Shown in pieces: positions 44,975 to 54,540 of a stretch of 64,000 bases of DNA; the stretch's first letter is position 1; each line of letters starts with the position of its first letter. Both the position numbers and the translations under genes were made by a program. Where the stretch lies: contig NZ_JAMJWD020000007.1 in NCBI RefSeq assembly GCF_023554255.2, positions 1-64,000 on the forward strand. Reading direction: 5' to 3'. This DNA is from Phyllobacterium sp. 21LDTY02-6. GTDB lineage: Bacteria; Pseudomonadota; Alphaproteobacteria; Rhizobiales; Rhizobiaceae. The notes below the pieces were generated by a model that worked only from the letters and a program-made list of their open reading frames with translations, was not told the origin of the DNA and searched no databases.

Positions 44975-45373
44975 TCAGGAACCCGGCGTCCAGGCATCGT
45001 AGTCGCCCGTGACGGCCGGTCGGTTGTCGCCGCGCGCTATCGAGCCCTTGGGGCGATAGGCGGCGGGCGTGCCGGTCAGATTCGGCTGGTGGCTCTTTTC
45101 CCATTCCATCTGCTTGTAATCCTCGGCAGAGGGCGGCGTGTCGACACGATGGTGCATCCAGCCATGCCAGCCGGCGGGGATGGCCGATGCTTCCGCATAG
45201 CCATTATAGATGACCCAGCGGCGCTTGCGCCCTTCGGAATCGAAGGTGCCTTCGAAATAGACATTGCCGAACTGGTCTTCGCCGACCTTGGTGCCCTTGC
45301 GCCAGGTAAAGAAGCGGGTGCCGAGCGTCTGCCCATTCCACCAGGTGAAAAACTGAGTAAAGAAGGTTTTCAT
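44975..45373 (-). CDS. NADH:ubiquinone oxidoreductase accessory subunit, NDUFA12 family
   Basis: A 132-residue homologue of the mitochondrial complex I subunit NDUFA12 (B17.2), which alphaproteobacteria encode away from the nuo operon. GTRFFTWRKGTKVGEDQFGNVYFE, RRWVIYNGYAEASAIPAGWHGWMHH and KSHQPNLTGTPAAYRP are the family signatures. No membrane segment; it would sit peripherally on complex I. Genes for DUF2155 and aat nearby are the usual neighbours. Confidence 0.93.
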   Translation of the reverse strand: MKTFFTQFFTWWNGQTLGTRFFTWRKGTKVGEDQFGNVYFEGTFDSEGRKRRWVIYNGYAEASAIPAGWHGWMHHRVDTPPSAEDYKQMEWEKSHQPNLTGTPAAYRPKGSIARGDNRPAVTGDYDAWTPGS

Positions 45374-45443
45374 GGCAATCCTGCTTGCAACGAAATCATG
45401 TCGTTGTCCGGTTTATGGCCGCATCGCCGCACTATGGCAAGGG

Positions 45444-45923
45444 TCAAGTTGACGCTGGCGCCAGCTTCATCTTGAAACCGGCATGGGATTTCTCGAAGCC
45501 GAGCCGCTCGTAGAACTTGTGAGCATCGACCCGTTTCGCGTTGGACGTAAGGTGTGCATGCACCGCGCCGCGCTCGCGGCCGAGCGCCAGGCAATGATTG
45601 ACGAGGCGCGCGCCGATACCCTTGCTGCGCATGTCGGCGCGGGTCTGCACCGCCTCGATCGCCATCTTGAGCGCGCCCCTGCCGGGCAGCGAATGGATGA
45701 ATGTCAGCTGTGCCGTGGCAACCACCTCGCCGGCATGTTCGACCACCAGCAGCAGATCGCCCGGGCTCGCCATAATCGCGGCGAATGCGCGCTCGTAGTG
45801 CGGGCGCGCCGCCTCGTCCAGCGTGTCGCCATGGCCGCCGAGCGCATCGGCGGCAAACAGGCCGATCAGCGCCGCCAGATCCTCGGGCCGCGCCTCGCGG
45901 ATGTGGAAATCATCGCTGCTCAT
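45444..45923 (-). CDS. GNAT family N-acetyltransferase
   Basis: A 159-residue GNAT acetyltransferase. The acetyl-CoA loop is in VQTRADMRSKGIGARLVNHCL (R/Q-x-x-G-x-G/A as R-S-K-G-I-G-A), and the C-terminal KFYERLGFEKSHAGFK is the usual last strand. The acceptor substrate is unknown. Its ATG overlaps the stop of a second GNAT gene by four bases (ATGA), so the two are translationally coupled. Confidence 0.88.
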   Translation of the reverse strand: MSSDDFHIREARPEDLAALIGLFAADALGGHGDTLDEAARPHYERAFAAIMASPGDLLLVVEHAGEVVATAQLTFIHSLPGRGALKMAIEAVQTRADMRSKGIGARLVNHCLALGRERGAVHAHLTSNAKRVDAHKFYERLGFEKSHAGFKMKLAPAST

Positions 45924-46429
45924 GGCGCGAGTTCATAGCCGACGAGCGGCTTTTCGAGCACCAGCACCGATATTTGCGAACCCGGCTCGCCCCAGTTCTC
46001 GATGACCGCGCCGGTCCTCGCGAAGCCGCGGCTTTCGTAGAAGCGGCAGGCCTTCTCGTTGGCTTCGATCACTTCGAGCTGAAGCGTATAGACGCCGGGA
46101 AAGGCGCTTTCCATTTCCGCCAGCAACAGCGAACCGACGCCCTTGCCCTGATGCTCGGGATGCACGTAGAGCTGGTGCAGGATCGACAGCTTGTGATCCT
46201 TCTGGCTGGCATAGGCCACGCCGAGAATATCCGCGCCATCGTCGGCGACGACGAATTCGGAATAGGGCTTGGCGAGATTGCGCTTCAGCGCCTCGACGGA
46301 GTGCCAGCGGCCGGTGATCCCATCGACCTTCTGCGCGCCGTAGACTTCGTCATAGGTGGCGTGCCACGTCGCCACCAGCAATTCATGGACCGCCTGCAGG
46401 TCTTCCCTGGTGACGCTGCGGATCCACAT
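45920..46429 (-). CDS. GNAT family N-acetyltransferase
   Basis: A 169-residue GNAT protein, unlike its neighbour in sequence. IRSVTREDLQAVHELLVATW starts the fold; LYVHPEHQGKGVGSLLLAEME holds the acetyl-CoA pyrophosphate loop (Q-G-K-G-V-G), and ACRFYESRGFARTGAV the C-terminal region. Acceptor unknown. It begins one base after the gatB stop and overlaps the following GNAT gene by four bases, suggesting a gatB-GNAT-GNAT transcript. Confidence 0.88.
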   Translation of the reverse strand: MWIRSVTREDLQAVHELLVATWHATYDEVYGAQKVDGITGRWHSVEALKRNLAKPYSEFVVADDGADILGVAYASQKDHKLSILHQLYVHPEHQGKGVGSLLLAEMESAFPGVYTLQLEVIEANEKACRFYESRGFARTGAVIENWGEPGSQISVLVLEKPLVGYELAP

Positions 46430-47932
46430 CTATTCCGTGATCCCCAGCTTTGCCTTGACGAGGTCGCTCACCGCCTGAGGATTGGCCTTGCCGCCGGTCG
46501 CCTTCATCACCTGGCCGACGAACCAGCCTGCCATGGTCGGCTTTGCCCTCGCCTGCTCCACCTTGTCGGGATTGGCGGCGATGACGTCGTCGACAGCCTT
46601 TTCGATGGCGCCGGTATCGGTGACCTGTTTCATGCCGCGGCTCTCGACCACCTGGCGCGGGTCGCCGCCTTCGTTCCAGACGATCTCGAAAAGGTCCTTG
46701 GCGATCTTGCCGGAAATCGTGCCTTCCTTGATCAGGTCGATGATGGCGCCAAGCTGGTCGGGCGAAACCGGCGACTCGTCGATGCCCTTGCCGGCCTTGT
46801 TGAGGGCGCCGAGCAGGTCGTTGATCACCCAGTTCGCCGATGCCTTGCCGTCGCGTCCCCTGGCCACCGCCTCGTAATAATCGGCGATCGCCTTTTCGGT
46901 GACGAGAATGGAAGCGTCATAGACCGAGAGACCGAGATCGGACACCAGCCGCGCGCGCTTGTCGTCGGGCAATTCCGGCAGGTCGGACCGGATCTCGTCG
47001 ACATATTCCTGCGTGAATTCCAGCGGCAGCAGGTCGGGATCGGGGAAATAGCGATAATCATGCGCCTCTTCCTTGGAGCGCATGGAGCGCGTCTCGCCCT
47101 TGACGGGATCGAAAAGCCGCGTCTCCTGGTCGATCTCGCCGCCATCTTCGAGGATGCCGATCTGGCGGCGGGCCTCATATTCGATGGCCTGGCCGACGAA
47201 GCGGATGGAATTCACATTCTTGATCTCGCATCGCGTGCCGAACGCGCCGCCCGGCTTGCGCACCGAGACGTTGACGTCGGCGCGCATCGAGCCTTCGTCC
47301 ATATTGCCGTCGCAGGTGCCGAGATAGCGCACGATGGTGCGCAGCTTGGTCAGATAGGCCTTCGCCTCGTCCGAGGAGCGCATGTCCGGCTTGGACACGA
47401 TCTCCATCAGCGCGACGCCGGAACGATTGAGATCGACATAGGACATGGTCGGGTTCTGGTCGTGCAGCGACTTGCCGGCATCCTGCTCCAGATGCAGCCG
47501 CTCGATGCCGATCTCGATATCCTCGAACTGGCCCTGCTTGTCCGGCCCGACGGATATGATCATCGTGCCCTCGCCGACGATCGGCTGCTTGAACTGCGAT
47601 ATCTGGTAGCCCTGCGGCAGATCCGGGTAGAAATAGTTCTTGCGGTCGAACACCGATTTCAGGTTGATCTGCGCCTTCAGGCCGAGCCCGGTCCGGATGG
47701 CCTGGCGCACGCACCATTCATTGATGACCGGCAGCATGCCGGGCATGGCCGCATCCACCAGCGACACATTCTCGTTGGGTCCGGCGCCGAAGGTCGTCGA
47801 TGCTCCCGAGAACAGCTTGGAGTTCGACGTTACCTGCGCGTGTACTTCCATGCCGATTACAACTTCCCAATCGCCGGTCGCACCGGAAATGAAGCGTTTG
47901 GGTTCGGGTGTACGGGTATCAACGAGAGTCAT
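46430..47932 (-). CDS. gatB: Asp-tRNA(Asn)/Glu-tRNA(Gln) amidotransferase subunit B
   Basis: Kinase/tRNA-binding subunit of GatCAB, which converts misacylated Glu-tRNA-Gln and Asp-tRNA-Asn to the amide forms. 500 residues from the ATG at 47932: [46 protein letters not shown]-type and [13 protein letters not shown] segments, and the C-terminal YqeY-like tail domain. ACAGG upstream favours 47932 over an ATG four codons earlier (47944) that abuts its ribosome site. gatA and gatC are not in this window. Confidence 0.95.
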   Translation of the reverse strand: MTLVDTRTPEPKRFISGATGDWEVVIGMEVHAQVTSNSKLFSGASTTFGAGPNENVSLVDAAMPGMLPVINEWCVRQAIRTGLGLKAQINLKSVFDRKNYFYPDLPQGYQISQFKQPIVGEGTMIISVGPDKQGQFEDIEIGIERLHLEQDAGKSLHDQNPTMSYVDLNRSGVALMEIVSKPDMRSSDEAKAYLTKLRTIVRYLGTCDGNMDEGSMRADVNVSVRKPGGAFGTRCEIKNVNSIRFVGQAIEYEARRQIGILEDGGEIDQETRLFDPVKGETRSMRSKEEAHDYRYFPDPDLLPLEFTQEYVDEIRSDLPELPDDKRARLVSDLGLSVYDASILVTEKAIADYYEAVARGRDGKASANWVINDLLGALNKAGKGIDESPVSPDQLGAIIDLIKEGTISGKIAKDLFEIVWNEGGDPRQVVESRGMKQVTDTGAIEKAVDDVIAANPDKVEQARAKPTMAGWFVGQVMKATGGKANPQAVSDLVKAKLGITE

Positions 47933-47985
47933 GCTGCCTGTCATTCCTGGGCTGGATTTTCTGACTACTGGCTAGAGCAAACCGC

Positions 47986-48630
47986 TCAGTCAGGCAAGCC
48001 CTTCCGAGCCGCCGATGCCAGCTCTCGCAGCGCCATATGCTTGAAACAGCCGACCAGCCGGTCGCCTTCCTCGCGCTCCACCGATATCGCCAGCCGCATC
48101 GTCGCCTCGCCAAGCTGCATCAGCAGGAAGCTCGACTGTTCGAGCGCCTGCCTGTCCGCGCCCGGCGAAACGCGCGCGCGCGCATCGGCCAACAAGCCGC
48201 CGGTGACGCGGCTGTCGGCGATGTCGATATTGCGCAGGGCCTTGTCCGCCTGGGTGCCGGACCAGATATCGCGCATGACCGGCTCGGCCAGGAACATGGC
48301 GTAATAGGTGTCGATCAGTTCGCCAAAGGCGCGCAGCAGCGCCGGCTCGTCATCCGCGCCCTGCAGGGCCTCGGCAATGCAGGCCTGCCCGGCCTGATTG
48401 TAGCGCTCGGCAAGCGTGCGGATGATCGCGGCCTTGTCGGGGAAATATTGATAGAGCGAGCCGATCGAAATGCCCGCCTGCGCGGCAACGTCGCTCATGC
48501 GCATGGCGTCGCTGCCGCCCTGCTCTATCAGCCGCGTCGCGCAGAGAAGAATCCTCTCTACCCTGTCGCGGCTGCGCTGCTGCGTGGGTTCGCGCCGGGC
48601 CGCGGCTTCGGGATTGGCCTGCTCGTTCAT
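47986..48630 (-). CDS. TetR family transcriptional regulator
   Basis: A 214-residue repressor-type regulator. The TetR helix-turn-helix is at residues ~20-70 (RVERILLCATRLIEQGGSDAM, VAAQAGISIGSLYQYFPDKAAII). The C-terminal part is an unassigned ligand-binding domain. It is divergent from an NmrA-like oxidoreductase 90 bp away, its probable target, and the gap holds repeated AATGTGA motifs. Confidence 0.9.
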   Translation of the reverse strand: MNEQANPEAAARREPTQQRSRDRVERILLCATRLIEQGGSDAMRMSDVAAQAGISIGSLYQYFPDKAAIIRTLAERYNQAGQACIAEALQGADDEPALLRAFGELIDTYYAMFLAEPVMRDIWSGTQADKALRNIDIADSRVTGGLLADARARVSPGADRQALEQSSFLLMQLGEATMRLAISVEREEGDRLVGCFKHMALRELASAARKGLPD

Positions 48631-48639
48631 GAGTATTCC

Positions 48640-48708
48640 TCACATTTTCACTTGACACCCATAATATGAGGATTAATCACATTTGCAAATATGATAAACA
48701 CTCACATT
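48640..48708. promoter_or_regulatory. candidate TetR operator/promoter region
   Basis: TCACATT occurs three times (48640-48646, 48677-48683, 48702-48708) in the 90-bp divergent gap, and ATTTGCAAAT (48681-48690) is a perfect 10-bp palindrome overlapping the second. On the minus strand TTGCAA and TATTAT 16 bases apart could be the tetR promoter; on the plus strand TATGAT (48690-48695) could be a -10 box for the NmrA-like gene. Confidence 0.5.
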
Positions 48709-48720
48709 TTGGAGGACGTC

Positions 48721-49557
48721 ATGACAGATAGAGATTTGGGCAAGCCGGTGCTGGTGATCGGCGGCACGGGAAAGACCGGCAAGCGCGTCGCGAGCCGGCT
48801 GGCGCAGCTTGGCATTCCGGTGAGGATCGGCTCGCGCAGTGCGGCGCCGGCATTCGACTGGAACGATCCGGCAGGTTGGCAATCCGCGCTCGATGGCGTC
48901 TCTGCCGCCTACATCACCTATTATCCCGACCTCGCGGTGCCGGGTTCGGGCGCGGCCATCCAGCGCCTGACGAGGCTCGCGCTGGAGATGGGCGTCAAGC
49001 GGCTGGTCCTGCTTTCCGGGCGCGGCGAACCGGAGGCGCAACACGCCGAAGCAATCCTGCAGGCTTCCGGGGCGGATTGGACCATCGTCCGCGCGAGCTG
49101 GTTCATGCAGAACTTCAGCGAAAGCCTGATGGCGGGCCCTATCCTGTCCGGCGCCCTGGCCTTGCCGGCAGGGGCGGTGCGCGAGCCGTTCATCGATGCG
49201 GACGACATTGCCGATGTCGTGACGGCGGCGCTGACCGATCCGCAACATATCGGGCAGATATACGAGGTGACGGGGCCGCGCCTGCTGACCTTTGGCGAGG
49301 CGACGGCGGAAATCGCCAGCGCCACCGGCCGCAGCATTGATTATCATACGATTACGCCGCAGGATTTCATGGCGGGCTTGCGGCACGAGCAGACGCCGGA
49401 GGACCTGGTGCAGCTGATCAACGAGCTGTTCACGGTCGTGCTCGACGGGCGCAACGAATATCTCGGCGATGGCGTGCAACGGGCGCTCGGCCGCGAGCCG
49501 CGTGATTTCGTGCAATTTGCCCGCGACGGCGCGGCGCAGGGCGTTTGGGGGGACTGA
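48721..49557 (+). CDS. NAD(P)H-binding NmrA-like oxidoreductase
   Basis: A 278-residue atypical short-chain dehydrogenase. VLVIGGTGKTGKRVASRLAQLG is the Rossmann start; there is no YxxxK catalytic pair, as in NmrA and azoreductase-like members that bind NAD(P) and sense redox state or reduce quinones/azo dyes. RASWFMQNFSE and REPFIDADDIADVVTAAL are typical. GGAGGA seven to ten bases upstream supports the ATG at 48721. A DUF1772 membrane protein gene follows by 3 bp; both are probably controlled by the divergent TetR. Confidence 0.9.
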   Translation: MTDRDLGKPVLVIGGTGKTGKRVASRLAQLGIPVRIGSRSAAPAFDWNDPAGWQSALDGVSAAYITYYPDLAVPGSGAAIQRLTRLALEMGVKRLVLLSGRGEPEAQHAEAILQASGADWTIVRASWFMQNFSESLMAGPILSGALALPAGAVREPFIDADDIADVVTAALTDPQHIGQIYEVTGPRLLTFGEATAEIASATGRSIDYHTITPQDFMAGLRHEQTPEDLVQLINELFTVVLDGRNEYLGDGVQRALGREPRDFVQFARDGAAQGVWGD

Positions 49558-49560
49558 GCG

Positions 49561-50049
49561 ATGAATGGCTTGCTTGCGGTGCTCAATCTTGTGGCGATCC
49601 TCGGCAGCGGGATCATGGCCGGGCTGTTCTTCGCCTTTTCCAGCTTCATCATGACGGCATTTTCGCGCCTGCCGCCCGAACAGGGCATCGCGGCGATGAA
49701 TTCCATCAATGTGACCATCCTGAACGCCACTTTCGGCCTGGCGTTCTTCGGCACGGCAATCGTCTGCCTCGTCCTCGGCATTGCCGGCTTCCTGCGCTGG
49801 GACATGCCCGGCTCGGCCTGGATGATCCTCGGCAGCCTCGCCTATCTCATCGGCACGATCGCGGTGACGATCATCTTCAACGTGCCGCTCAATGACGCGC
49901 TTGCCGCCGTCGCTCCCGCCAGCAGCGAGGGCGCGGCGATGTGGAGCCGCTATCTGGCGCAATGGCTGCCCTGGAACCATGTCCGGACCCTCGCCAACAT
50001 GGTGGCGCTCGCCGCGTTCGCCCTCGCCTTCTCGCGGCTTGCCGCATGA
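49561..50049 (+). CDS. DUF1772 (anthrone oxygenase-like) membrane protein
   Basis: A 162-residue integral membrane protein with four predicted helices (residues ~5-30, 55-75, 83-105, 140-160). GIMAGLFFAFSSFIMTAFSRLPPEQGIAAMNSIN and ATFGLAFFGTAIVCLVLG match DUF1772, whose fungal relatives are anthrone oxygenases. It starts 3 bp after the NmrA-like gene, so the pair form an operon; an oxygenase plus a reductase acting on aromatic or quinone-like compounds is a reasonable but unproven reading. Confidence 0.88.
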   Translation: MNGLLAVLNLVAILGSGIMAGLFFAFSSFIMTAFSRLPPEQGIAAMNSINVTILNATFGLAFFGTAIVCLVLGIAGFLRWDMPGSAWMILGSLAYLIGTIAVTIIFNVPLNDALAAVAPASSEGAAMWSRYLAQWLPWNHVRTLANMVALAAFALAFSRLAA

Positions 50050-50154
50050 GTGCGGGCTTGCCGTTCAGCCTAGCTGCAACCGCCTCTACAACATTCGGCT
50101 AGATACCGATCGGGCGATTCTCTGCTAGAATGCACGCGGTGGGAGGAAATGACG

Positions 50155-50739
50155 ATGTTTCTGCAAACGATCGCCGAGGACGAGGCGAAAGGAAGAGTGG
50201 CCGAGATCTATTCGGCCCAGCGCGCCCAATCGGGCATGGTCATGGAAGCCATCCGCTGCTTCACCGCACGGCCCGATCTCCTCCCCGCCTATATGGATTT
50301 CGTCATGCAGGCGCGGGGGAATTTTTCGCTCAGCCAGCGCGACTGGCGCATCATCACCTTCATCGCCGCCCGGGACATTCCCTCCACCTATTGTTCGCAT
50401 GTCTATGGCAGGCAGCTTATCGATGAACTCGGTTCGAGGGCGGCCGTCCTCGCCGTCCAGCGCGATCACCGCAATGCGGGCCTGTCGGAGCGGGACGTGG
50501 CAATGCTCGACTATGCGGAAAAGATCACGCGCGACGCGTCGAGAATCACCATCGACGACATAGGCCGGCTGCGCGATGCGGGTTTTTCCGACACGCAGAT
50601 CTGCGACATTGCCCTCTGCGCCTCGTTCCGCAGCTTCGTCAGCCGCTTTTTCGACGCCGTGGGCGCCGTGCCGGAAGATGCCTTCCTCGACAGTGACGAA
50701 GAATTCAGGACGGCGATGACCGTCGGCAAGCCGATCTGA
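50155..50739 (+). CDS. carboxymuconolactone decarboxylase-like (AhpD-fold) protein
   Basis: A 194-residue AhpD-fold protein. The family layout is visible (IYSAQRAQSGMVMEAIRCFTARPDLLPAYMDF, then LSQRDWRIITFIAARDIPSTYCSHVYG), but the region that in AhpD holds CxxC reads STYCSH, with a single cysteine and a following histidine, as in many uncharacterised CMD proteins related to peroxidase-like enzymes. GGGAGG eight bases before the ATG at 50155 favours it over ATG 50149. Substrate unknown. Confidence 0.8.
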   Translation: MFLQTIAEDEAKGRVAEIYSAQRAQSGMVMEAIRCFTARPDLLPAYMDFVMQARGNFSLSQRDWRIITFIAARDIPSTYCSHVYGRQLIDELGSRAAVLAVQRDHRNAGLSERDVAMLDYAEKITRDASRITIDDIGRLRDAGFSDTQICDIALCASFRSFVSRFFDAVGAVPEDAFLDSDEEFRTAMTVGKPI

Positions 50740-50744
50740 GCACG

Positions 50745-51265
50745 CGACCGACGCTGAGCCCCTCATGGTGAGGGAATTGGGTGTTTGGCAGGGGGATAAT
50801 TCTGCGAGGTTTCCAACCTGGGCTCCCGGCTTTTCTGCAATCAAATCAATCATCCTCATCCTGAGCTTGTTGAAAGACCCCCCAACAGTAATGCAACACA
50901 CGGCCCCTCTGGGGGGATAAGTGGAAACTTATCCCACCTGTTTGAAACCGGGTTATTCTGTGCAGGTTCTTTCCAGTGGGGGAGCAGCTTCCGGTGCTGT
51001 TTCGATTGCTGGGAAAGGATGGCGTTGCCGAAAGATCGGAAGTGACAACCCCGATTGGCCAGCAAACTGCAGAAGGAAACGGAGGTAGCGCTCATGTTTC
51101 CGGGTTGTTGCGTCTGACAAGCGCAGCAATAGCGGGCAAAGACGTCGCGGGCGGTCTTCGGACCTCGACCCTGATACCTACTGACGCGCTGAAGACCGCC
51201 CGTCTCCCCTCATTTCAATGACCAGACGCGATTTCGCGGGCGTGGTGAGGATTTTCCGTATCCAG
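50745..51265. repeat. long dispersed repeat, copy 2 (homologous to 6260-6890)
   Basis: About 0.5 kb with no credible gene, matching copy 1 in the same orientation: REP-like start, GGCTCCCGGCTTTTCTGCAA, the AAACCGGGTTATT block, the GGAAACGGAGGTAGCGCTCA block, the hairpin at 51148-51202 and a GACCAGACGCGATTTCGCGG end. It lacks the insert present in copy 1 around 6380-6510. Confidence 0.8.
51148..51202. repeat. 12-bp inverted repeat (hairpin) inside dispersed repeat copy 2
   Basis: CGGGCGGTCTTC (51148-51159) and GAAGACCGCCCG (51191-51202) with a 31-nt loop, identical in arms and loop to 6768-6822 although the surrounding sequence has diverged. Confidence 0.75.
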
Positions 51266-51502
51266 CATCTGCACAAGGGATTGCAGCCCCCAGCCCGGCA
51301 ACCATCGCATATTCACATTTTCAGCTTCATGCTCTATAGGATGGCGATCCACCCGATGGAGTGTTCATGTTCAAGCAGTCTCAGTCCCGCTGAAGCCCCA
51401 GCTTCGTTGCAAGTTGGGGCGTGAAAACAGAAGCCCCGCGCCGGTCCCTATCGGCAGCGGATGTTTTCGCATGGGCGTTTGCCCGTTTTCAGGACAAGAC
51501 AC
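51266..51502. other. unassigned stretch between repeat copy 2 and the YjhX gene
   Basis: About 240 bases. Several short frames are open here but none has a ribosome site or recognisable sequence. The first 100 bases may be the unconserved tail of the repeat. Confidence 0.5.
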
Positions 51503-51760
51503 ATGGATATTTCGCGCGACGAACAGCGCATATTGCACCTGCTCGCGCAGGGCGGGAAGATATTGCTCGACAAGGACGATCGCAAAACGATCAGGGAGGT
51601 CATCTGCCTCACACGCGACGGCTCGAGATATATGGCCTGCGATATAGGCCTGTTTCGCAAGCTCAAGCGAAAGCGGGCCATCGCCTCTTCCGGCGGCGGC
51701 CCCTACCACGTGACAAGGCGTGGGCTGCAACTGGTGCGCTCCGAGTTGGACAACCGGTAA
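51503..51760 (+). CDS. YjhX family protein (UPF0386, annotated in E. coli as putative toxin)
   Basis: An 85-residue protein matching YjhX along its whole length: MDISRDEQRILHLLAQGGKI, a middle with VICLTRDGSRYMACD, LFRKLKRKRAI and the conserved end RRGLQLVRSELDNR. E. coli YjhX is listed as a toxin of a YjhX/YjhQ pair, YjhQ being a GNAT protein. No yjhQ-like gene adjoins it here; the two GNAT genes at 45.4-46.4 kb are 5 kb away. The ATG at 51503 has AGGACAAG upstream. It sits between the repeat tract and purL. Confidence 0.85.
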   Translation: MDISRDEQRILHLLAQGGKILLDKDDRKTIREVICLTRDGSRYMACDIGLFRKLKRKRAIASSGGGPYHVTRRGLQLVRSELDNR

Positions 51761-51919
51761 GGCAAACGCGGCGCCAGCGATGGCGCCGCGTCCACGGACC
51801 GCAGCAGATCCCGGGGGGAATCTCCGGCAAGGCGACATTTTTTCCGCCTTTTCAGGTGTATTCCCCGCAAGATTTGCTCTAAGAGAACCGCTTAACGCCC
51901 AACCGAACTGGTAATCCTC

Positions 51920-54151
51920 ATGACGCTCTCGAATTCCATCCAGATCACGCCCGAACTCGTTGCCGCGCACGGGCTCAAGCCCGATGAATATCAGCGCATT
52001 CTCGACCTGATCGGGCGCGAGCCGAGCTTCACCGAACTCGGTATCTTCTCGGCCATGTGGAACGAGCACTGCTCCTACAAATCCTCGAAGAAGTGGCTGC
52101 GCACGCTGCCGACGACCGGCCCGCAGGTCATCCAGGGTCCCGGCGAAAATGCCGGCGTCGTCGATATCGGCGATGGCGATTGCGTCGTCTTCAAGATGGA
52201 AAGCCACAATCACCCCTCCTTCATCGAGCCCTACCAGGGCGCCGCGACGGGCGTCGGCGGCATCCTGCGCGACGTGTTCACCATGGGCGCACGGCCGATC
52301 GCAGCCATGAATGCGCTGCGTTTCGGCGAGCCGGACCATGCGAAGACGCGGCATCTGGTGTCGGGCGTCGTCGAGGGCGTCGGCGGCTACGGCAATTCCT
52401 TCGGCGTTCCGACCGTGGGCGGCGAAGTCAATTTCGAAGCGCGCTACAATGGCAATATCCTCGTCAACGCCTTTGCCGCGGGCCTCGCCAAGACGGATGC
52501 CATCTTCCTTTCCGAAGCCAAGGGCGTCGGGCTGCCCGTGGTCTATCTCGGCGCCAAGACCGGACGCGACGGCGTCGGCGGCGCAACGATGGCATCGGCG
52601 GAATTCGACGAATCCATCGACGAGAAGCGCCCGACCGTGCAGGTCGGCGATCCTTTCACCGAGAAGTGCCTGCTCGAAGCCTCGCTCGAACTGATGGCAT
52701 CGGGCGCGGTAATCGCGATCCAGGACATGGGCGCGGCCGGCCTCACCTGTTCGGCGGTGGAGATGGGCGCCAAGGGCAATCTCGGCATCGAGCTCAACCT
52801 CGACAGCGTGCCCGTGCGCGAGGAGCAGATGAGCGCCTATGAAATGATGCTCTCCGAAAGCCAGGAGCGCATGCTCATGGTGCTGCGGCCGGAAAAAGAG
52901 CAGGAAGCCGAGGCGATCTTCAGGAAATGGGGGCTGGATTTCGCCATTGTCGGCTACACCACCGACGATCTGCGCTTCCGCGTCCTGCATCAGGGCGAGG
53001 AAGTCGCCAACCTGCCGATCAAGGACCTCGGCGACCAGGCGCCGGAATATGACCGTCCGTGGATGGAGCCGGGCAAGCATGCGCCGCTGCCGGCGGCCAA
53101 TGTGCCGGAGGTCGAGGATTATGGCGCCGCGCTGCTGCAGATGGTCGGATCGCCCGATCTTTCCTCGCGCCGCTGGGTCTACGAGCAATATGACACGCTG
53201 ATCCAGGGCAATTCGCTGCAGGTTCCGGGCGGCGATGCGGGCGTGGTGCGCGTCGAGGGCCATGCCAGCAAGGCGCTTGCCTTCTCCTCGGACGTTACCC
53301 CGCGCTATTGCGAGGCCGATCCCTATGAAGGCGGCAAGCAGGCGGTGGCGGAGTGCTGGCGCAATCTCACCGCCGTCGGCGCCGAGCCGCTGGCCGCGAC
53401 CGACAATCTCAATTTCGGCAATCCGGAACGGCCGGAGATCATGGGGCAGCTGGTCAAGGCCATCGGCGGCATCGGCGATGCCTGCCGCGCGCTCGCCTTC
53501 CCGATCGTCTCGGGCAATGTCTCGCTCTATAATGAAACCAATGGCCAGGCCATCCTGCCGACGCCGACCATTGCCGGTGTCGGCCTTGTCCCCGACTGGA
53601 CGAAGACGGCCCGGATCGGCGGCATGAGCGATGGCGACGTGCTGATCCTCGTCGGCGGCGACGGCAGCCATCTTGGCCAGTCGATCTACCTGCGCGATCT
53701 TCATGGCCGCGCCGACGGCCCTGCCCCGGCGGTCGATCTCGCCATCGAAAAGCGCAATGGCGATTTCATCCGTTCGGCCATCCGCAACGACCAGATCACC
53801 GCCTGCCACGACATTTCCGATGGCGGGCTGGCGATCGCGCTGGCCGAGATGTGCATGGCGGCGGGCAAGGGCGCCGACGTCGAGATCGGCGAAGGCTTGC
53901 CGCATGCGCTGCTGTTCGGCGAGGACCAGGCGCGCTATGTCATCGCCGTTGCGCCCGATCTCGCCAACCTGCTGACGCTCAATGCCGAGGGCTCGGGCCT
54001 GCCCTTCCGCAAGCTCGGCACCGCCGGCGGCGATTCATTGAACATCGCCGGCCTGCTCACCATATCCGTAGCGGACCTGACAAATGCCCACGAATCGTGG
54101 TTCCCTGACTATATGGCTGGTACCGGAACCAAAAGAAGCCAGGCCGCCTGA
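51920..54151 (+). CDS. purL: phosphoribosylformylglycinamidine synthase subunit PurL
   Basis: Converts FGAR to FGAM in purine synthesis, with PurQ (glutaminase) and PurS. At 743 residues this is the small, multi-subunit form. Diagnostic parts are the start [74 protein letters not shown] and the second half's [16 protein letters not shown]. purS and purQ are not in the window. bolA follows by 11 bp. Confidence 0.97.
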   Translation: MTLSNSIQITPELVAAHGLKPDEYQRILDLIGREPSFTELGIFSAMWNEHCSYKSSKKWLRTLPTTGPQVIQGPGENAGVVDIGDGDCVVFKMESHNHPSFIEPYQGAATGVGGILRDVFTMGARPIAAMNALRFGEPDHAKTRHLVSGVVEGVGGYGNSFGVPTVGGEVNFEARYNGNILVNAFAAGLAKTDAIFLSEAKGVGLPVVYLGAKTGRDGVGGATMASAEFDESIDEKRPTVQVGDPFTEKCLLEASLELMASGAVIAIQDMGAAGLTCSAVEMGAKGNLGIELNLDSVPVREEQMSAYEMMLSESQERMLMVLRPEKEQEAEAIFRKWGLDFAIVGYTTDDLRFRVLHQGEEVANLPIKDLGDQAPEYDRPWMEPGKHAPLPAANVPEVEDYGAALLQMVGSPDLSSRRWVYEQYDTLIQGNSLQVPGGDAGVVRVEGHASKALAFSSDVTPRYCEADPYEGGKQAVAECWRNLTAVGAEPLAATDNLNFGNPERPEIMGQLVKAIGGIGDACRALAFPIVSGNVSLYNETNGQAILPTPTIAGVGLVPDWTKTARIGGMSDGDVLILVGGDGSHLGQSIYLRDLHGRADGPAPAVDLAIEKRNGDFIRSAIRNDQITACHDISDGGLAIALAEMCMAAGKGADVEIGEGLPHALLFGEDQARYVIAVAPDLANLLTLNAEGSGLPFRKLGTAGGDSLNIAGLLTISVADLTNAHESWFPDYMAGTGTKRSQAA

Positions 54152-54162
54152 GGAGAACGAAA

Positions 54163-54396
54163 ATGGCAATGGACGCGCGCGATATCGAGAAAATGATCCA
54201 GGACGCCATCCCGGATGCGAAGATAACGATCCGGGATCTTGCCGGGGATGGTGATCATTACGCTGCCGAGGTCGTCGCAGAGAGCTTTCGCGGCAAGTCG
54301 CGCGTGCAGCAGCACCAGATGGTCTATGATGCGCTGAAGGGCAATATGGGCGGCGTCCTGCATGCGCTGGCGCTGCAGACAAGTGCCCCGGACTGA
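54163..54396 (+). CDS. BolA family protein
   Basis: A 77-residue BolA-like protein of the short class (YrbA/IbaG type). DARDIEKMIQDAIPDAKITIRD, the HYAAEVVAESFRGKSRVQQHQMVYDAL core and the C-terminal MGGVLHALALQT are conserved; the His in QQHQMVY is the usual cluster ligand with CGFS glutaredoxins. AGGAGAACG supports the ATG. The grxD gene 144 bp downstream encodes its probable partner. Confidence 0.93.
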   Translation: MAMDARDIEKMIQDAIPDAKITIRDLAGDGDHYAAEVVAESFRGKSRVQQHQMVYDALKGNMGGVLHALALQTSAPD

Positions 54397-54540
54397 CCCC
54401 GCAACCGGGCGCCGCACGAGAGTTTGACTTGCGTTCGGGCGCCCATCGTGGTTTTTCTGGGTTAAACCATAGGCAAATCGCCTCGAAATACGTATTCTGG
54501 CTGCAGATTCCTCCCATGCGGCCGCGAAAGGAAGTCGAAA

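Noticed and set aside
45444-46429. YjhQ-like partner for the YjhX gene
   Set aside because: Both are GNAT proteins, but they are 5 kb away, coupled to gatB, and I see no specific YjhQ resemblance.
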